From Methylococcales symbiont of Hymedesmia sp. n. MRB-2018 (GTDB lineage Bacteria > Pseudomonadota > Gammaproteobacteria > Methylococcales > Methylomonadaceae): a DNA stretch of 64,000 nucleotides. The translations under genes and the position numbers were made by a program. Positions 36,261 through 45,651 of this stretch are shown here, in pieces (the first letter of the stretch is position 1; every line of letters starts with the position of its first letter). A model generated the notes under the pieces. That model was given only the letters and a program-made list of their open reading frames with translations. It did not search any database and had not been told where the DNA came from. Where the stretch lies: positions 1 through 64,000 of the forward strand of contig QPIN01000054.1 of the NCBI GenBank assembly GCA_003666385.1, in the 5' to 3' direction.

Positions 36261-37592
36261 ATGCAAAACTACCAAGAAATAAATCGACTCAAAAATTTAG
36301 CTCAAGACTTGTTAGATGAATCTAAAAACCAAGGAGCCACTTCTGCAGAAGCGAGTTTGAGTGTGGATAATGGCTTGTCAGTGACCGCACGCCTTGGTGA
36401 GGTTGAGACCATTGAGTACCATTGTGATCAGTCATTAGACATCACGGTTTATAAAGATAAAAAGAAAGGATCAGCAAGCACAAACGATTTTTCACTGAAT
36501 TCAATCAAAGAAACGGTCAAGGCGGCATGTAGTATTGCCAATTTTTCCAGTGAAGATGAATATGCAGGCTTACCAGAAAAAGCAATGCTAGCAACCCAAT
36601 TTCCTGATTTTGATAACAACCATGACTGGAATATTGATGCAGAATCAGCGCTTCAATTAGCTATTGAATGTGAAGATTCGGCACGTACATTTCATCCTGA
36701 AATAAGTAATTCGGAAGGTGCAACAATAAATACCCACCAGGGAATTTCGGTATTAGCCAATAGTTTAGGTTTTTTGCACGGTGGGCAGACAACACGTCAT
36801 TCTATTAGTTGCTCGGTTTTAGCAGAAAGAGATGGCAATATGCAAAGGGATTATTGGTATAGCGTTGCCAGCAATGCCAATAATCTGGAGTCGGTTGCTG
36901 AAATTGGTATCAAAGCTGCACAGAGGACTATCAGCCGATTAGGTTCACGTAGTCTTGCCACGCGACAATGTCCTGTTTTATATTCGGCTGAAGTTGCATC
37001 TGGTTTAATAGCTTCATTAATTGCTGCTATCAGTGGTGGAAGTTTATATAGAAAATCCAGTTTTCTACTGGATGCTCTGGATACACAGATTTTTCCTGAT
37101 TTTATTAGAATTCATGAGCAACCGCATTTGAAAAATGGATTAGCTAGTACCGCTTATGATGCTGAAGCTGTAGCGACAAAAACCAGAGATATAGTAACGG
37201 CAGGTGTGTTAAAAGGCTATGTATTGAGTAGTTATTCAGCGCGTAAACTAGGCTTGCAAACAACAGGTAATGCGGGGGGTGTACATAATTTGACTGTAGC
37301 TTCTGGCGGCAATGACTTTACAGCCATGTTAAAACAGTTAAATACTGGCTTATTGGTGACAGAGCTTATGGGTCAAGGTGTCAATAGAGTAACTGGTGAT
37401 TATTCCCGTGGTGCTTCAGGTTTTTGGGTAGAAAATGGGCAAATACAATATCCGGTTGAAGAAATAACCATCGCAGGTAATTTAAAAGATATGTACAAAA
37501 ATATTGTTTCTGTGGGCAATGATATGGATTATAGAAGTAATATCAGAACAGGATCTATATTAATAGAACAGATGGCTATAGCCGGAGAATAA
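36261..37592 (+). CDS. pmbA: Metalloprotease PmbA/TldE
   Basis: This partner of TldD in a heterodimeric cytosolic protease acts on unfolded peptides, microcin precursors and CcdA. The product of 443 residues shows the TldE pattern: EASLSVDNGLSVTARLGEVE near residue 30-50, QSLDITVYKDKKKGSASTND, SNSEGATINTH, YWYSVASNANNLESV, RQCPVLYSAEVASGLIASL, TTGNAGGVHNLTV and VTGDYSRGASGFWVENG. tldD is not in the window even though the rng-yhdP-nit segment, where many gammaproteobacteria keep it, is present (49782-56086). Confidence 0.93.
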   Translation: MQNYQEINRLKNLAQDLLDESKNQGATSAEASLSVDNGLSVTARLGEVETIEYHCDQSLDITVYKDKKKGSASTNDFSLNSIKETVKAACSIANFSSEDEYAGLPEKAMLATQFPDFDNNHDWNIDAESALQLAIECEDSARTFHPEISNSEGATINTHQGISVLANSLGFLHGGQTTRHSISCSVLAERDGNMQRDYWYSVASNANNLESVAEIGIKAAQRTISRLGSRSLATRQCPVLYSAEVASGLIASLIAAISGGSLYRKSSFLLDALDTQIFPDFIRIHEQPHLKNGLASTAYDAEAVATKTRDIVTAGVLKGYVLSSYSARKLGLQTTGNAGGVHNLTVASGGNDFTAMLKQLNTGLLVTELMGQGVNRVTGDYSRGASGFWVENGQIQYPVEEITIAGNLKDMYKNIVSVGNDMDYRSNIRTGSILIEQMAIAGE

Positions 37593-37605
37593 TCGGGTTC
37601 TTAAA

Positions 37606-37629
37606 AGCCCTCCCCTGCTGGGGAGGGCT
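37606..37629 (+). terminator. Strong GC-rich hairpin after pmbA
   Basis: AGCCCTCCCC pairs perfectly with GGGGAGGGCT (10 bp) around the loop TGCT, 14 bases after the pmbA stop. A T run is not immediately present, so it may terminate weakly or be a dispersed repeat. Confidence 0.6.
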
Positions 37630-37692
37630 ACAGGCAGGGTCTTTTGCTGGTTTATTATGCCAACTAAACGCTCTACCATTATCAAAAGTTTA

Positions 37693-37727
37693 GGGGGCTA
37701 TGCCAAATAGTGGAAAACTGAAATTTT
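37693..37727. repeat. Partial copy of the GGGTCTATGCCA-ended element
   Basis: CTATGCCAAATAGTGGAAAA and the following nine bases are identical, in inverse orientation, to part of 42659-42690. The rest of this gap (37630-37909) shows nothing else recognisable. Confidence 0.6.
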
Positions 37728-37909
37728 GTATAAGCTATATTCAGAAATGGAAAGTTTTTAGGCGGCGGTTTTCAAGGTTTCATGGCAACATAACTTCCAG
37801 CGGATAGTGGGTCAGTAGAGTTGTTTGTCTATGTTGAACTTCCTGCTAAAAAGATTAAATTTTACTTATGCTTTATCAAACCCATTTAGGGTTTAAAAAT
37901 TGCCAGCTG

Positions 37910-39535
37910 TTAAATTGAGCCTTTATATCCAGAGGTAATGGGGTAACGACGATCTCTGCCAAAAGCCCTAGGCGTAATTCTTATGCCTGGTGGTGCTTGT
38001 CTGCGTTTATATTCATTGCTATCCACTAATGAAATAGCTCTATTAATATCTGCTAACTGAAAACCTGCGGCTTGTATTTCTTTAGCCGACTTATCTTGTT
38101 CTACATACATTTCCAGAATAGGATCTAAAATGGAATAAGCAGGTAAGGAATCTTCATCCATTTGATCTGGGGCTAATTCTGCCGAGGGAGGACGTGTAAT
38201 AACACGTTGTGGAATCACTTGTGAAAGTGTATTTCTATATTCTGCTAATTGGTAAACCAATAATTTGGGAACATCTTTAATGGGGGCAAAACCACCCGCC
38301 ATATCACCATATAATGTGGCATAACCGACGCTCATCTCACTTTTATTGCCTGTGGTGAGTAATAACTTTCCCTGTTTATTCGACATCGCCATTAATAATA
38401 CACCACGGCAACGTGCCTGAATGTTTTCTTCTGTAGTATCTATTTCAGTATTAAAAAATACATCACTCAGCATTCCAGTAAATGCAGTCACCGCAGGTTC
38501 TATGGCAATAATGTGATGCTTAATTCCTAATGTCTCGGTCTCTATAATAGCATCCTCATTACTCATATCTTGAGTATATTTAGAAGGCATTAAAACCGCT
38601 TCTACATGATCTGCACCTAATGCGTCAACAGCAATGGCTAGAACCAATGCTGAATCTATACCCCCCGATAAGCCTAATAAAGCACCCTGAAAACCATTTT
38701 TATGGGCATAATCTCTAACACCTAAAACTAGTGCTTTATATTCGCTGGACAACTTACTATGCAGCGTAGCACAACTATTTTGTATTGGGGTTTGATTATC
38801 AAAGCTGATGACTGAAACTTGTTCTTCAAATTCTTCCGCTCTAAAAACAACATCACCTTTTGCATTGACTACAAAGGAAGCCCCATCAAAAATTAAATCA
38901 TCTTGCCCACCCACAGCATTAACATAGACTAAAGAAATCTCTGTTTCTTTAGCTTGCTGACAAACAATCGCTTCGCGTTGATGAATTTTACCAGCATGAA
39001 AAGGTGAGGCATTTAAGGTAACAATCAGTTCTGCACCCGCCATCTTATTTTTTTCAATAAGGCCTTTTTTCCAGATGTCTTCACAGATAGTAATACCAAT
39101 AGCGATGTTTTTTACTGCAAAAACACAACTTTGATCTCCCGCTTGAAAATAGCGTTGTTCATCAAATACTCCAAAATTAGGCAAGGCATTCTTTTGGTAG
39201 CACTTAACTATTTTTCCATTTCTTAAAACAGCAGCACTGTTATATAAATAAGCTTCAATCTGTTCAGGAAAACCTAAAATAATATCAATACCTTGAACAC
39301 TTTCGGCAATAGCTAATACGGCTTGCTTTGACTTTTCTATAAAATCGACACGAAAAAGTAAGTCTTCAGGTGGGTAACCTGTAATACTTAATTCAGGAAA
39401 AACAACAATATCGGCAGCAAGTTGATCGCGTGCATATTGTGCTGTTTCAATAATTTTGTTTTGATTGGCATCAATTGCACCTACCAATGAATTTATCTGT
39501 GCTAACGCTATTTTTAACATTTGATTGAGTTTCAT
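37910..39535 (-). CDS. nadE: Glutamine-dependent NAD+ synthetase
   Basis: It amidates nicotinate adenine dinucleotide to NAD+ using glutamine. The product of 541 residues has an N-terminal nitrilase-type glutaminase with Glu in VVFPELSITGYPPEDLLF (about 44-61), Lys in CYQKNALPNFGVFDEQRYF and Cys in IGITICEDIWKKG. It is followed by the ATP-pyrophosphatase synthetase domain with LLGLSGGIDSALVLAIA (about 288-304) and TTGNKSEMSVGYATLYGDMA. The start could be 39535 (MKLNQ) or the ATG five codons on (MLKIALAQ), which matches the usual family N-terminus. nadC of the same pathway is at 2427. Confidence 0.95.
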   Translation of the reverse strand: MKLNQMLKIALAQINSLVGAIDANQNKIIETAQYARDQLAADIVVFPELSITGYPPEDLLFRVDFIEKSKQAVLAIAESVQGIDIILGFPEQIEAYLYNSAAVLRNGKIVKCYQKNALPNFGVFDEQRYFQAGDQSCVFAVKNIAIGITICEDIWKKGLIEKNKMAGAELIVTLNASPFHAGKIHQREAIVCQQAKETEISLVYVNAVGGQDDLIFDGASFVVNAKGDVVFRAEEFEEQVSVISFDNQTPIQNSCATLHSKLSSEYKALVLGVRDYAHKNGFQGALLGLSGGIDSALVLAIAVDALGADHVEAVLMPSKYTQDMSNEDAIIETETLGIKHHIIAIEPAVTAFTGMLSDVFFNTEIDTTEENIQARCRGVLLMAMSNKQGKLLLTTGNKSEMSVGYATLYGDMAGGFAPIKDVPKLLVYQLAEYRNTLSQVIPQRVITRPPSAELAPDQMDEDSLPAYSILDPILEMYVEQDKSAKEIQAAGFQLADINRAISLVDSNEYKRRQAPPGIRITPRAFGRDRRYPITSGYKGSI

Positions 39536-39598
39536 TCTGAGAAGTACAGCTTCCCAGAATGATTTTTTAGAACGAAAAAAAGAGAATAGTTATAAACT

Positions 39599-39730
39599 GA
39601 GAACTCAGCAACGGATAAAAAAGGTCAGCCAAAATAACGCGCAATAGCTCACTATTACACTTGTATTTTGACTAAAACCTGAAAAATTCTATCACTTTTT
39701 TCTCATCGCCAGAGTTATGCTGAGGTTCTC
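39599..39730. mobile_element. Family A palindromic element, copy 4, at the 3' end of sucD
   Basis: The element is inverted relative to the other copies, ends GAGAACTCAGCA and GCTGAGGTTCTC, 132 bp, and lacks the ten bases after the first TIR (TAACTCATGA). Flanks AAACT (39594-39598) and AGACT (39731-39735) resemble a 5-bp duplication with one change. Its right end encodes the last residues (R-T-S-A) and stop of sucD. Confidence 0.88.
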
Positions 39731-40593
39731 AGACTAGCTTTCATTGCTACGCCTAATTGTGTCGGAGAATCAACGACTTCAGCACCTGCTGCTTTAAGTG
39801 CAGCCACTTTACTCTCTGCTGTACCCTTACCACCCGTTACGATAGCACCCGCATGTCCCATTCTTTTTCCTGGGGGTGCTGTTCTTCCTGCTATATAAGA
39901 AACTACTGGCTTAGTCACATATTGCTTAATGTAGTCGGCAGCTTCTTCCTCTTCACTGCCACCAATTTCTCCGACCATGATAATACCTTTGGTATTCTCA
40001 TCCGCTTGAAATCGACTGATGACATCGGTAAAAGTCATTCCATGAATTGGATCTCCACCTATACCGACACAGCTACTCTGGCCAAGCCCTTCTTGTGTGG
40101 TTTGAAGCACAGCTTCATAAGTTAAGGTTCCTGATCTTGAAACAATACCTATTGAACCTGGTAAATGGATAATTCCTGGCATAATGCCAATTTTACATTC
40201 TCCTGGGGTGATAACACCTGGACAGTTAGGACCCACTAATAAAGCGTCTGTCCCAGCCATAGCAGCTTTCACTTTTAACATTTGAAGCACAGGAATGCCT
40301 TCGGTGATACAGATAATTAAACCAATGCCAGCATCTACTGCTTCTAAAATAGCATCTGCGGCATAGAAGGGAGGTACATAAATCATGGAGGCTGTGGCAG
40401 CGGTTGCTTTAACTGCATCATCAACGGTATTAAAAACAGCTAAGCCAAGGTGTGTTTGTCCTCCACGCCCTGGTGTTACACCACCAACTAATTGGGTGCC
40501 ATAAGCTAATGCTTGTTCTGAGTGAAATGTGCCTTGTTTTCCAGTAAATCCTTGACAGATTAATTGGGTTTGGCTATTAATTAAAATACTCAT
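39715..40593 (-). CDS. sucD: Succinyl-CoA synthetase alpha subunit
   Basis: It interconverts succinyl-CoA and succinate with nucleotide phosphorylation in the TCA cycle. The product of 292 residues has the CoA-binding start ([20 protein letters not shown]), [48 protein letters not shown] and the phosphohistidine loop [16 protein letters not shown]. In methylotrophs the closely related malate thiokinase is an alternative; no serine-cycle gene is adjacent, so SucD is preferred. The last four residues and stop come from a family A element; the usual length is kept, so activity is probably unaffected. It overlaps sucC by four bases. Confidence 0.9.
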   Translation of the reverse strand: MSILINSQTQLICQGFTGKQGTFHSEQALAYGTQLVGGVTPGRGGQTHLGLAVFNTVDDAVKATAATASMIYVPPFYAADAILEAVDAGIGLIICITEGIPVLQMLKVKAAMAGTDALLVGPNCPGVITPGECKIGIMPGIIHLPGSIGIVSRSGTLTYEAVLQTTQEGLGQSSCVGIGGDPIHGMTFTDVISRFQADENTKGIIMVGEIGGSEEEEAADYIKQYVTKPVVSYIAGRTAPPGKRMGHAGAIVTGGKGTAESKVAALKAAGAEVVDSPTQLGVAMKASLRTSA

Positions 40594-41759
40594 GCTACCG
40601 CCTTCGCTAAAGCAACTACCTGTTCTGCCGCACTCGCCAGATTATCAGCAGCAACTACCCCAAAATCAGAATTATTGAGTAATTCTCTTCCTTTTTCTGC
40701 ATTTGTACCTTCTAGTCTAACTACAACCGGAATGGTGACGTGGACTTCGTCTACGGCGGTTAAAATACCTTTGGCAATAATATCGCATTGCACAATACCA
40801 CCAAAAATATTCACTAAAACTGCTTTTACATTGCTATCAGACAGAATTAATTTGAATGCTTCACAAACTTTTTCAGTATTAGTACCACCACCCACATCCA
40901 AAAAGTTAGCGGGTGCACCACCCTTAAGCTTAACCAGATCCATAGTCGCCATCGCTAAACCAGCACCATTAACCATACAGCCAATAGAACCGTCTAGGGT
41001 AATGTAATTTAAGTCATATAGCTGTGCTTTGTTTTCTTTTTCATCTTCCTGACCTTCATCTCTGAGTTGCAGAATGTCAGGATGCAAAGCTACGGCATTA
41101 TCATCAAAATTAATCTTGGCATCCAGAGCAATAATGTCACCCTCTTCTGTTTCAATTAATGGGTTGATTTCAATTTGACTGGCATCTTTTTCCAGTAAGA
41201 GTTGGTACATCCCTTTCATGACTTTTTCTAACGCCCTAATTTGAGCACCCTGTAAAGACCAGGAAAAAGCCACTCGGCGACACTGATAGGACTGCACACC
41301 AGCAGCTGGGTCAATAATAATTGAAATGATTTTCTCAGGGCTATCTTTGGCAATAGCCTCAATATCCATCCCTCCAGCAATAGAAGATACAAACATGACA
41401 CGTTCACTAGCACGGTCAACTAAAACACTTAAATAAAATTCGCACTTAATGGCTGAAGTTGCTTCTATTAAAACTGATTCTATCGGTAATCCTTTTTCAC
41501 CTGTTTGCTTGGTGACTAGGCGATTTCCTATCATCTCAGCGGCAAATTGTTTTACTTCATCGCTATTTTTAGCTACTTTTACACCACCCACTTTGCCACG
41601 TCCGCCAGCATGTACCTGTGCTTTAACAACCCAAGCGTTGCCTGCTATTTCATTAGTGGCTAGAACAGCAGCAGTAGCCGTTGTTACTTGTTTGCTTTGT
41701 GGTGAAGGAATGCCATAGGCTTGAAACAGCTGTTTAGCCTGATACTCGTGGATATTCAT
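40590..41759 (-). CDS. sucC: Succinyl-CoA synthetase beta subunit
   Basis: The product of 389 residues from the ATG at 41759 (GGAG five bases upstream) starts [20 protein letters not shown] as in family members; an upstream start would add 30 unrelated residues. The ATP-grasp domain shows [40 protein letters not shown], and the C-terminal half [35 protein letters not shown] and [17 protein letters not shown]. It makes the nucleotide-binding subunit of the heterotetramer with SucD. Its promoter presumably lies in 41760-41957. Confidence 0.92.
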   Translation of the reverse strand: MNIHEYQAKQLFQAYGIPSPQSKQVTTATAAVLATNEIAGNAWVVKAQVHAGGRGKVGGVKVAKNSDEVKQFAAEMIGNRLVTKQTGEKGLPIESVLIEATSAIKCEFYLSVLVDRASERVMFVSSIAGGMDIEAIAKDSPEKIISIIIDPAAGVQSYQCRRVAFSWSLQGAQIRALEKVMKGMYQLLLEKDASQIEINPLIETEEGDIIALDAKINFDDNAVALHPDILQLRDEGQEDEKENKAQLYDLNYITLDGSIGCMVNGAGLAMATMDLVKLKGGAPANFLDVGGGTNTEKVCEAFKLILSDSNVKAVLVNIFGGIVQCDIIAKGILTAVDEVHVTIPVVVRLEGTNAEKGRELLNNSDFGVVAADNLASAAEQVVALAKAVA

Positions 41760-41957
41760 GGGTTCTCCAGCTACACTGCTAATAAACAGTGCTAAGATTA
41801 TAGTTTGGGAATTAAGGTATATTCTAACCAATTTTAAAGAAACCCACATACTTTATGGCTCCGAATCAGTTGAATACTTATTCTTATTTCTCCACCAGAT
41901 TTATTTTTATTAGCCTGCTGTTGATACCGATGCATACTAAAATATGGAAAACTTCTA

Positions 41958-41994
41958 GCCTTTTTTATCCGTTCATGGGTTATGCTGAGGCCTC
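41958..41994. mobile_element. Family A remnant (one end only)
   Basis: Only the right-hand part of the element remains, CCTTTTTTATCCGTTCATGG and the end GGTTATGCTGAGGCCTC. It lies just upstream of the HicA-like gene pair. Confidence 0.75.
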
Positions 41995-42053
41995 CTAAAG
42001 TAAAAGGTCACCAAAATCTATTTGCATTTGCCTATTCTGAGAAAGAGGCAATT

Positions 42054-42173
42054 ATGGAATTAAAAAATGTTGTTGAGATGATGATGGATTATCATCTTGA
42101 ACAGGTAAATGATAAAAGAATTATCAGAAATGAATTAACTCTTGCGGTAGAAGAGTATGCCGTTCAAGTATAG
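42054..42173 (+). CDS. Small protein (39 residues) overlapping a HicA-like gene, possible antitoxin
   Basis: The ATG at 42054 has AGAGG seven bases upstream. The product, MELKNVVEMMMDYHLEQVND and on to EEYAVQV, is helical and acidic/basic mixed, and its end overlaps the HicA-like start by 17 bases. Its position before a HicA-like gene suggests a toxin-antitoxin pair, but it does not look like HicB. The family A remnant upstream may have removed part of a longer N-terminus or promoter. Confidence 0.45.
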   Translation: MELKNVVEMMMDYHLEQVNDKRIIRNELTLAVEEYAVQV

Positions 42174-42399
42174 AGAGTTTGAAAGGAAATTAACAAAACT
42201 TGGTTATAAAATTGTGCGTCAAAAGGGTTCAGATGTTATATTTTCAGATGGGAAAAATACTTTTCCAGTGCCAAATCACGGCTCAAAAGATATTTCTCCT
42301 GGCGTTGAAAAGCAGTTATTAAAAATACTAAACTTAACAATCAATGAATTTATAAAAATCAAATCAACGCGGAAAACAAATAGTCAGCGCATTTATTGA
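42157..42399 (+). CDS. HicA/YcfA-like mRNA interferase-family protein, catalytic His replaced
   Basis: The product of 80 residues has the small double-stranded-RNA-binding-like HicA fold: YREFERKLTKLGYKIVRQKG, SDVIFSDGKNTFPVPNHG and DISPGVEKQLLKILNLTINE. HicA proteins carry a catalytic His right after GS (GSHxxF); here the motif reads KGSDVIF, with Asp in that place, while the PNHG histidine of the later strand is present. Toxin activity is therefore doubtful, or the chemistry differs. It follows the small gene 42054-42173 with overlap. Confidence 0.65.
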   Translation: MPFKYREFERKLTKLGYKIVRQKGSDVIFSDGKNTFPVPNHGSKDISPGVEKQLLKILNLTINEFIKIKSTRKTNSQRIY

Positions 42400-42442
42400 A
42401 ATTCATTTTTTTAGTCAAAATTAGTGGGTAAAAGTCTGTATA

Positions 42443-42451
42443 CCCCCCCCC
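42443..42451. repeat. C9 homopolymer
   Basis: There are nine C in AT-rich DNA, 79 bases upstream of the broken small gene at 42531. Confidence 0.7.
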
Positions 42452-42530
42452 GTTTGTTTCCAGTTATTTGGGTGTTAGGTGTCGCCTTCAGACTTTCTAT
42501 TTTCTTAACGGGGGTTTTTGGAGAAACAAC

Positions 42531-42622
42531 ATGAAAAAATATTATCTATGGTGGCAATAAGAACTTTGACAGCATCTGTATATGCTGGTGATTGGAATAG
42601 TAGCCCTAATAATTGGAAATGA
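42531..42622 (+). pseudogene. Small secreted-protein gene broken by a frameshift at an A run
   Basis: A good ribosome-binding site (GGAG, eight bases) precedes ATG and six A. As written the frame stops after nine codons. One extra A would give MKKILSMVAIRTLTASVYAG then DWNSSPNNWK and stop, which looks like a signal peptide and the beginning of a small secreted protein. It is cut eight bases later by the GGGTCTATGCCA-ended element. The parent family is not identified. Confidence 0.4.
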
Positions 42623-42630
42623 GAATTTCT

Positions 42631-42691
42631 GGGTCTATGCCATTTCATGTAGATACTCAAATTTCAGTTTTCCACTATTTGGCATAGACCC
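42631..42691. mobile_element. 61-bp element with GGGTCTATGCCA inverted ends
   Basis: It starts GGGTCTATGCCA and ends TGGCATAGACCC. Part of it recurs in inverse orientation at 37698-37726 and its end sequence also occurs at 36190-36202. It contains no gene. Confidence 0.65.
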
Positions 42692-42712
42692 TTTTTTAAT
42701 TAGGGCTAAAGC

Positions 42713-44053
42713 TTACAAAGCCTGTAAAAAGGCGACTAAATCTGTTTTTTGCTCTTGGTTTAAATGCGTTTCAAGAATAAGATTAAAAAACTCAACCGTA
42801 TCTTCTAAAGTCAATAGTCGGCCATCATGCAAATAAGGAGGTGAATCCTTAATTCCTCTTAGAGCAAAGGTTTTTATTAAACCTTCTGCGCGACCATTAT
42901 AGAATCGTTCTACTTGTAAGTCGTGAGCAGAGTTGTCAGTATAATAAGGCGGAGTATGACAAGAGGCACAAGAGTCTGCAAAAATTTTCTGACCGCGTAA
43001 TTCTGATTCTGTTGCTTTAGCAGGATTTAGTTTGCCATCAATTCCAAGTTTAGGCGCAGGAGGAAAGGCAATCATGTTCTGCATCGCCGCCATTGCCGCA
43101 ATCTCTTCGCGAGTAAAACGTCGTGCGCCTTTCTTTAGTGCGATAACGGGGTCGCCATCAAAGTAAGCTGTTTTTGCTTCGACTTCACTAAAGTCTTCGA
43201 GTGAGCGAAGCGCACGTTTTGAACCAAAAAAGTGCTGAATATTAACCCCTCGCAAACTAGGAGTATCAATACGAAAACGTGTATTTTGAGGACGATTATC
43301 TGGGTTTAAATGAAACACGCCACTGGTGTGACCATTAACATGACAAGTAAAGCAAGACACTGCATCTTGGGCGATTTTTGTTTTACGGTCGGTGGTAACA
43401 TTAAATTGTTGTTGTGCTACAGGTGTAACTAGCAGCCGCATCCCATCTAGCTGAAAAGGCGTAAGAATTCCATTGAGCATGGCATAATAATTGTTAAGGG
43501 TAATTTCATCACCCCCTGAAACATCACCAAGGTCAGGACGGGAGATAAGGTAAAGTGGTGGCGGAAATTGAGGAAGGTAAGTATCAGGCAAATCGAATTC
43601 CATATCGAAACGTGTCAGTTCTGGATGTGTTTTTAACTGAGCAGGCGCAACAACAAGTCCTCCACCATCAGGGCTTACATGGGGTAATGGCAAATAAGGA
43701 AAAATAGATTTTTGCTTAATTTCTTTAGGAGACATTTTTGATAAAGCATCCCACGTTAATTTATTTTTAAGTTTTACCGTAGGGCCAATAGGTAAAGGCT
43801 TCCCTCCTGACATAGTGATTTTACTATCTACTTTCCCCGATAAATTATAGCGTTCATTTAACAATTTATTATGTTTCTTCATTAAAGCTGACTTATTTTG
43901 GCTGTCCTCTTTCATGATTTCGGCAAAAGTTTTTGTAATGCTTACAGGCGCGTAGCTAGTCTCTTTAGCAAAGCTGGCGTTACTAAAACTAAGAACCATC
44001 AAGCCGATGAAAAAAGCTTCTGGATAAAAAATAAATCGTAATTTAGTTTTCAT
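42713..44053 (-). CDS. Dihaem c-type cytochrome, cytochrome c peroxidase/MauG-like
   Basis: The product of 446 residues has a signal peptide (hydrophobic segment about 9-29, cleaving near SFA) and two CxxCH haem sites: VSCFTCHVNG (about 242-246) and DSCASCHTPP (about 362-366). Around the second are ARRFTREEIAAMAAM, LRGQKIFADSCASCH, and KTFALRGIKDSPPYLHDGRL with LEDTVEFFNLIL, the pattern of bacterial dihaem peroxidase and MauG-type proteins. It is a periplasmic electron-transfer or oxidation role; the substrate cannot be told. It ends only 22 bases from the small 61-bp element and has its own promoter region at 44054-44370. Confidence 0.8.
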   Translation of the reverse strand: MKTKLRFIFYPEAFFIGLMVLSFSNASFAKETSYAPVSITKTFAEIMKEDSQNKSALMKKHNKLLNERYNLSGKVDSKITMSGGKPLPIGPTVKLKNKLTWDALSKMSPKEIKQKSIFPYLPLPHVSPDGGGLVVAPAQLKTHPELTRFDMEFDLPDTYLPQFPPPLYLISRPDLGDVSGGDEITLNNYYAMLNGILTPFQLDGMRLLVTPVAQQQFNVTTDRKTKIAQDAVSCFTCHVNGHTSGVFHLNPDNRPQNTRFRIDTPSLRGVNIQHFFGSKRALRSLEDFSEVEAKTAYFDGDPVIALKKGARRFTREEIAAMAAMQNMIAFPPAPKLGIDGKLNPAKATESELRGQKIFADSCASCHTPPYYTDNSAHDLQVERFYNGRAEGLIKTFALRGIKDSPPYLHDGRLLTLEDTVEFFNLILETHLNQEQKTDLVAFLQAL

Positions 44054-44370
44054 GGTTTTTATACCTTAGTTGTTTTATGAAAGAACATAATAAACCAATG
44101 GAAAGGCGTATGGTTTATTAATTTTTGAATAATGCTCGCTGGGTGCAATTGTTAGCTGCTTTTTGCTACTTATAGTATGCAAACTTATAGGCATCATAAT
44201 ATTTAAAATAACTCTGCTATCAAGAAAAAGGGGTGCAATATGAAAAAATATAGCCCATTGACCTGCCAATAAAGATACCCTGAGACCTCACCAAATAAAG
44301 TATTTACTTGATCCCTTCTTTCACTTCCCCTATTCTTCACCGATTATTCGTTTTTAAGCTAAAAGAAAAT
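44054..44370. other. Divergent promoter region, cytochrome / hemL
   Basis: AT-rich DNA of about 320 bases. No clear operator or RNA is seen. GGCAT and ATGCC-type short stems occur, but nothing is recognised. Confidence 0.3.
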
Positions 44371-45651
44371 ATGACTCAAGCTAACACTTTATTTACCGAT
44401 GCAAAAAAAGTAATTCCTGGTGGTGTTAACTCCCCCGTTAGATCGTTTAGTGGTGTAGGCGGTACGCCTGTGTATATAGACCATGCAAAAGGTTGTTATA
44501 TTTATGATAGTGAAAACAAGTCTTATATAGATTATGTAGCTTCATGGGGGCCAATGATTTTAGGGCATGCCCACCCAGAAGTCATAGAGGTAGTAAAGCA
44601 AACAGCTGAGAAAGGTTTAAGTTTTGGCGCACCAACAGAAATAGAAACATTGATGGCGGCTAAGGTGTGTGAAATCGTACCTTCTATTGATATGGTGCGA
44701 ATGGTGAGTTCTGGTACAGAAGCGACGATGAGTGCTTTGCGTTTGGCACGAGGCTATACCAGACGGGACAAAATCGTAAAGTTTGAAGGATGTTATCATG
44801 GACATTCTGATTCTTTATTAGTTAAAGCGGGGTCTGGAATATTAACTTTGGGCGTTCCTAGCTCCCCTGGTGTACCTGCCAGTTTGGCTGAGGATACCAT
44901 CACTCTTAGTTATAACGATAGCGAAATGGTTGAAAAATTATTTGCAGAGATAGGTGATGAAATTGCTTGTATTATTGTGGAACCTGTTGCTGGCAATATG
45001 AATTGCATACCACCACTACCTGGTTTTTTACAGATATTACGCAAAGTCTGTGACCAACATAATACGGTATTGATTTTTGATGAGGTGATGACGGGGTTTA
45101 GAGTAGGTTTACAAGGCGCACAAGGGGTTTACAATGTATCGCCTGATTTGACCACACTAGGAAAAATCATTGGTGGCGGGATGCCAGTCGGTGCTTTTGG
45201 TGGTATTCAAAAAATAATGCAACATCTTGCACCAATAGGACCAGTTTATCAGGCAGGTACTTTATCTGGAAACCCTGTTGCCATGGCCGCTGGCTTAAAA
45301 ACGTTGGAATTAATTTCACAAGCTGGCTTTTATCAGCAATTATCAGAAAAAACAGAACAATTAGTTATTGGTATAAAAGATAAAGCCAAGCAAGCAGGTA
45401 TACCTTTTTCCGTTAATAGAGTTGGTGCTATGTTTGGGCTGTTTTTTAGCAACGAAGAAAAGGTCAACCACTTTTCACAAGTGATGAAAGCTGACCAGAA
45501 ACGCTTTAAACAGTTTTTTCATGGCATGTTGCAACAAGGTGTTTATTTGGCACCGTCCGCATTTGAGGCTGGTTTTGTATCTGCTGCACACAGCGAGGAA
45601 AATATTGAAAAAACCATAGATGCTGCCAGTACTGTATTTAAAACATTGTAA
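44371..45651 (+). CDS. hemL: Glutamate-1-semialdehyde 2,1-aminomutase
   Basis: It isomerises glutamate-1-semialdehyde to 5-aminolevulinate, the haem and tetrapyrrole precursor, with PLP. From the ATG at 44371 the product is 426 residues, the standard length, starting [20 protein letters not shown]. Landmarks are [20 protein letters not shown] (about 111-130), [30 protein letters not shown] and the PLP lysine in [17 protein letters not shown]. Its stop overlaps the rmuC start (TAATG). It also supplies tetrapyrrole for the cobalamin that class II ribonucleotide reductase needs. Confidence 0.95.
   Translation: MTQANTLFTDAKKVIPGGVNSPVRSFSGVGGTPVYIDHAKGCYIYDSENKSYIDYVASWGPMILGHAHPEVIEVVKQTAEKGLSFGAPTEIETLMAAKVCEIVPSIDMVRMVSSGTEATMSALRLARGYTRRDKIVKFEGCYHGHSDSLLVKAGSGILTLGVPSSPGVPASLAEDTITLSYNDSEMVEKLFAEIGDEIACIIVEPVAGNMNCIPPLPGFLQILRKVCDQHNTVLIFDEVMTGFRVGLQGAQGVYNVSPDLTTLGKIIGGGMPVGAFGGIQKIMQHLAPIGPVYQAGTLSGNPVAMAAGLKTLELISQAGFYQQLSEKTEQLVIGIKDKAKQAGIPFSVNRVGAMFGLFFSNEEKVNHFSQVMKADQKRFKQFFHGMLQQGVYLAPSAFEAGFVSAAHSEENIEKTIDAASTVFKTL

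Noticed and set aside
39757-40125. Plus-strand frame over sucD
   Set aside because: Antisense shadow with no family resemblance; sucD motifs are clear on the minus strand.
39715-41759. Malate thiokinase (mtkAB) instead of sucCD
   Set aside because: Lengths and motifs fit both, but the beta subunit looks very close to enteric SucC and no serine-cycle genes are adjacent. Phylogeny would settle it.
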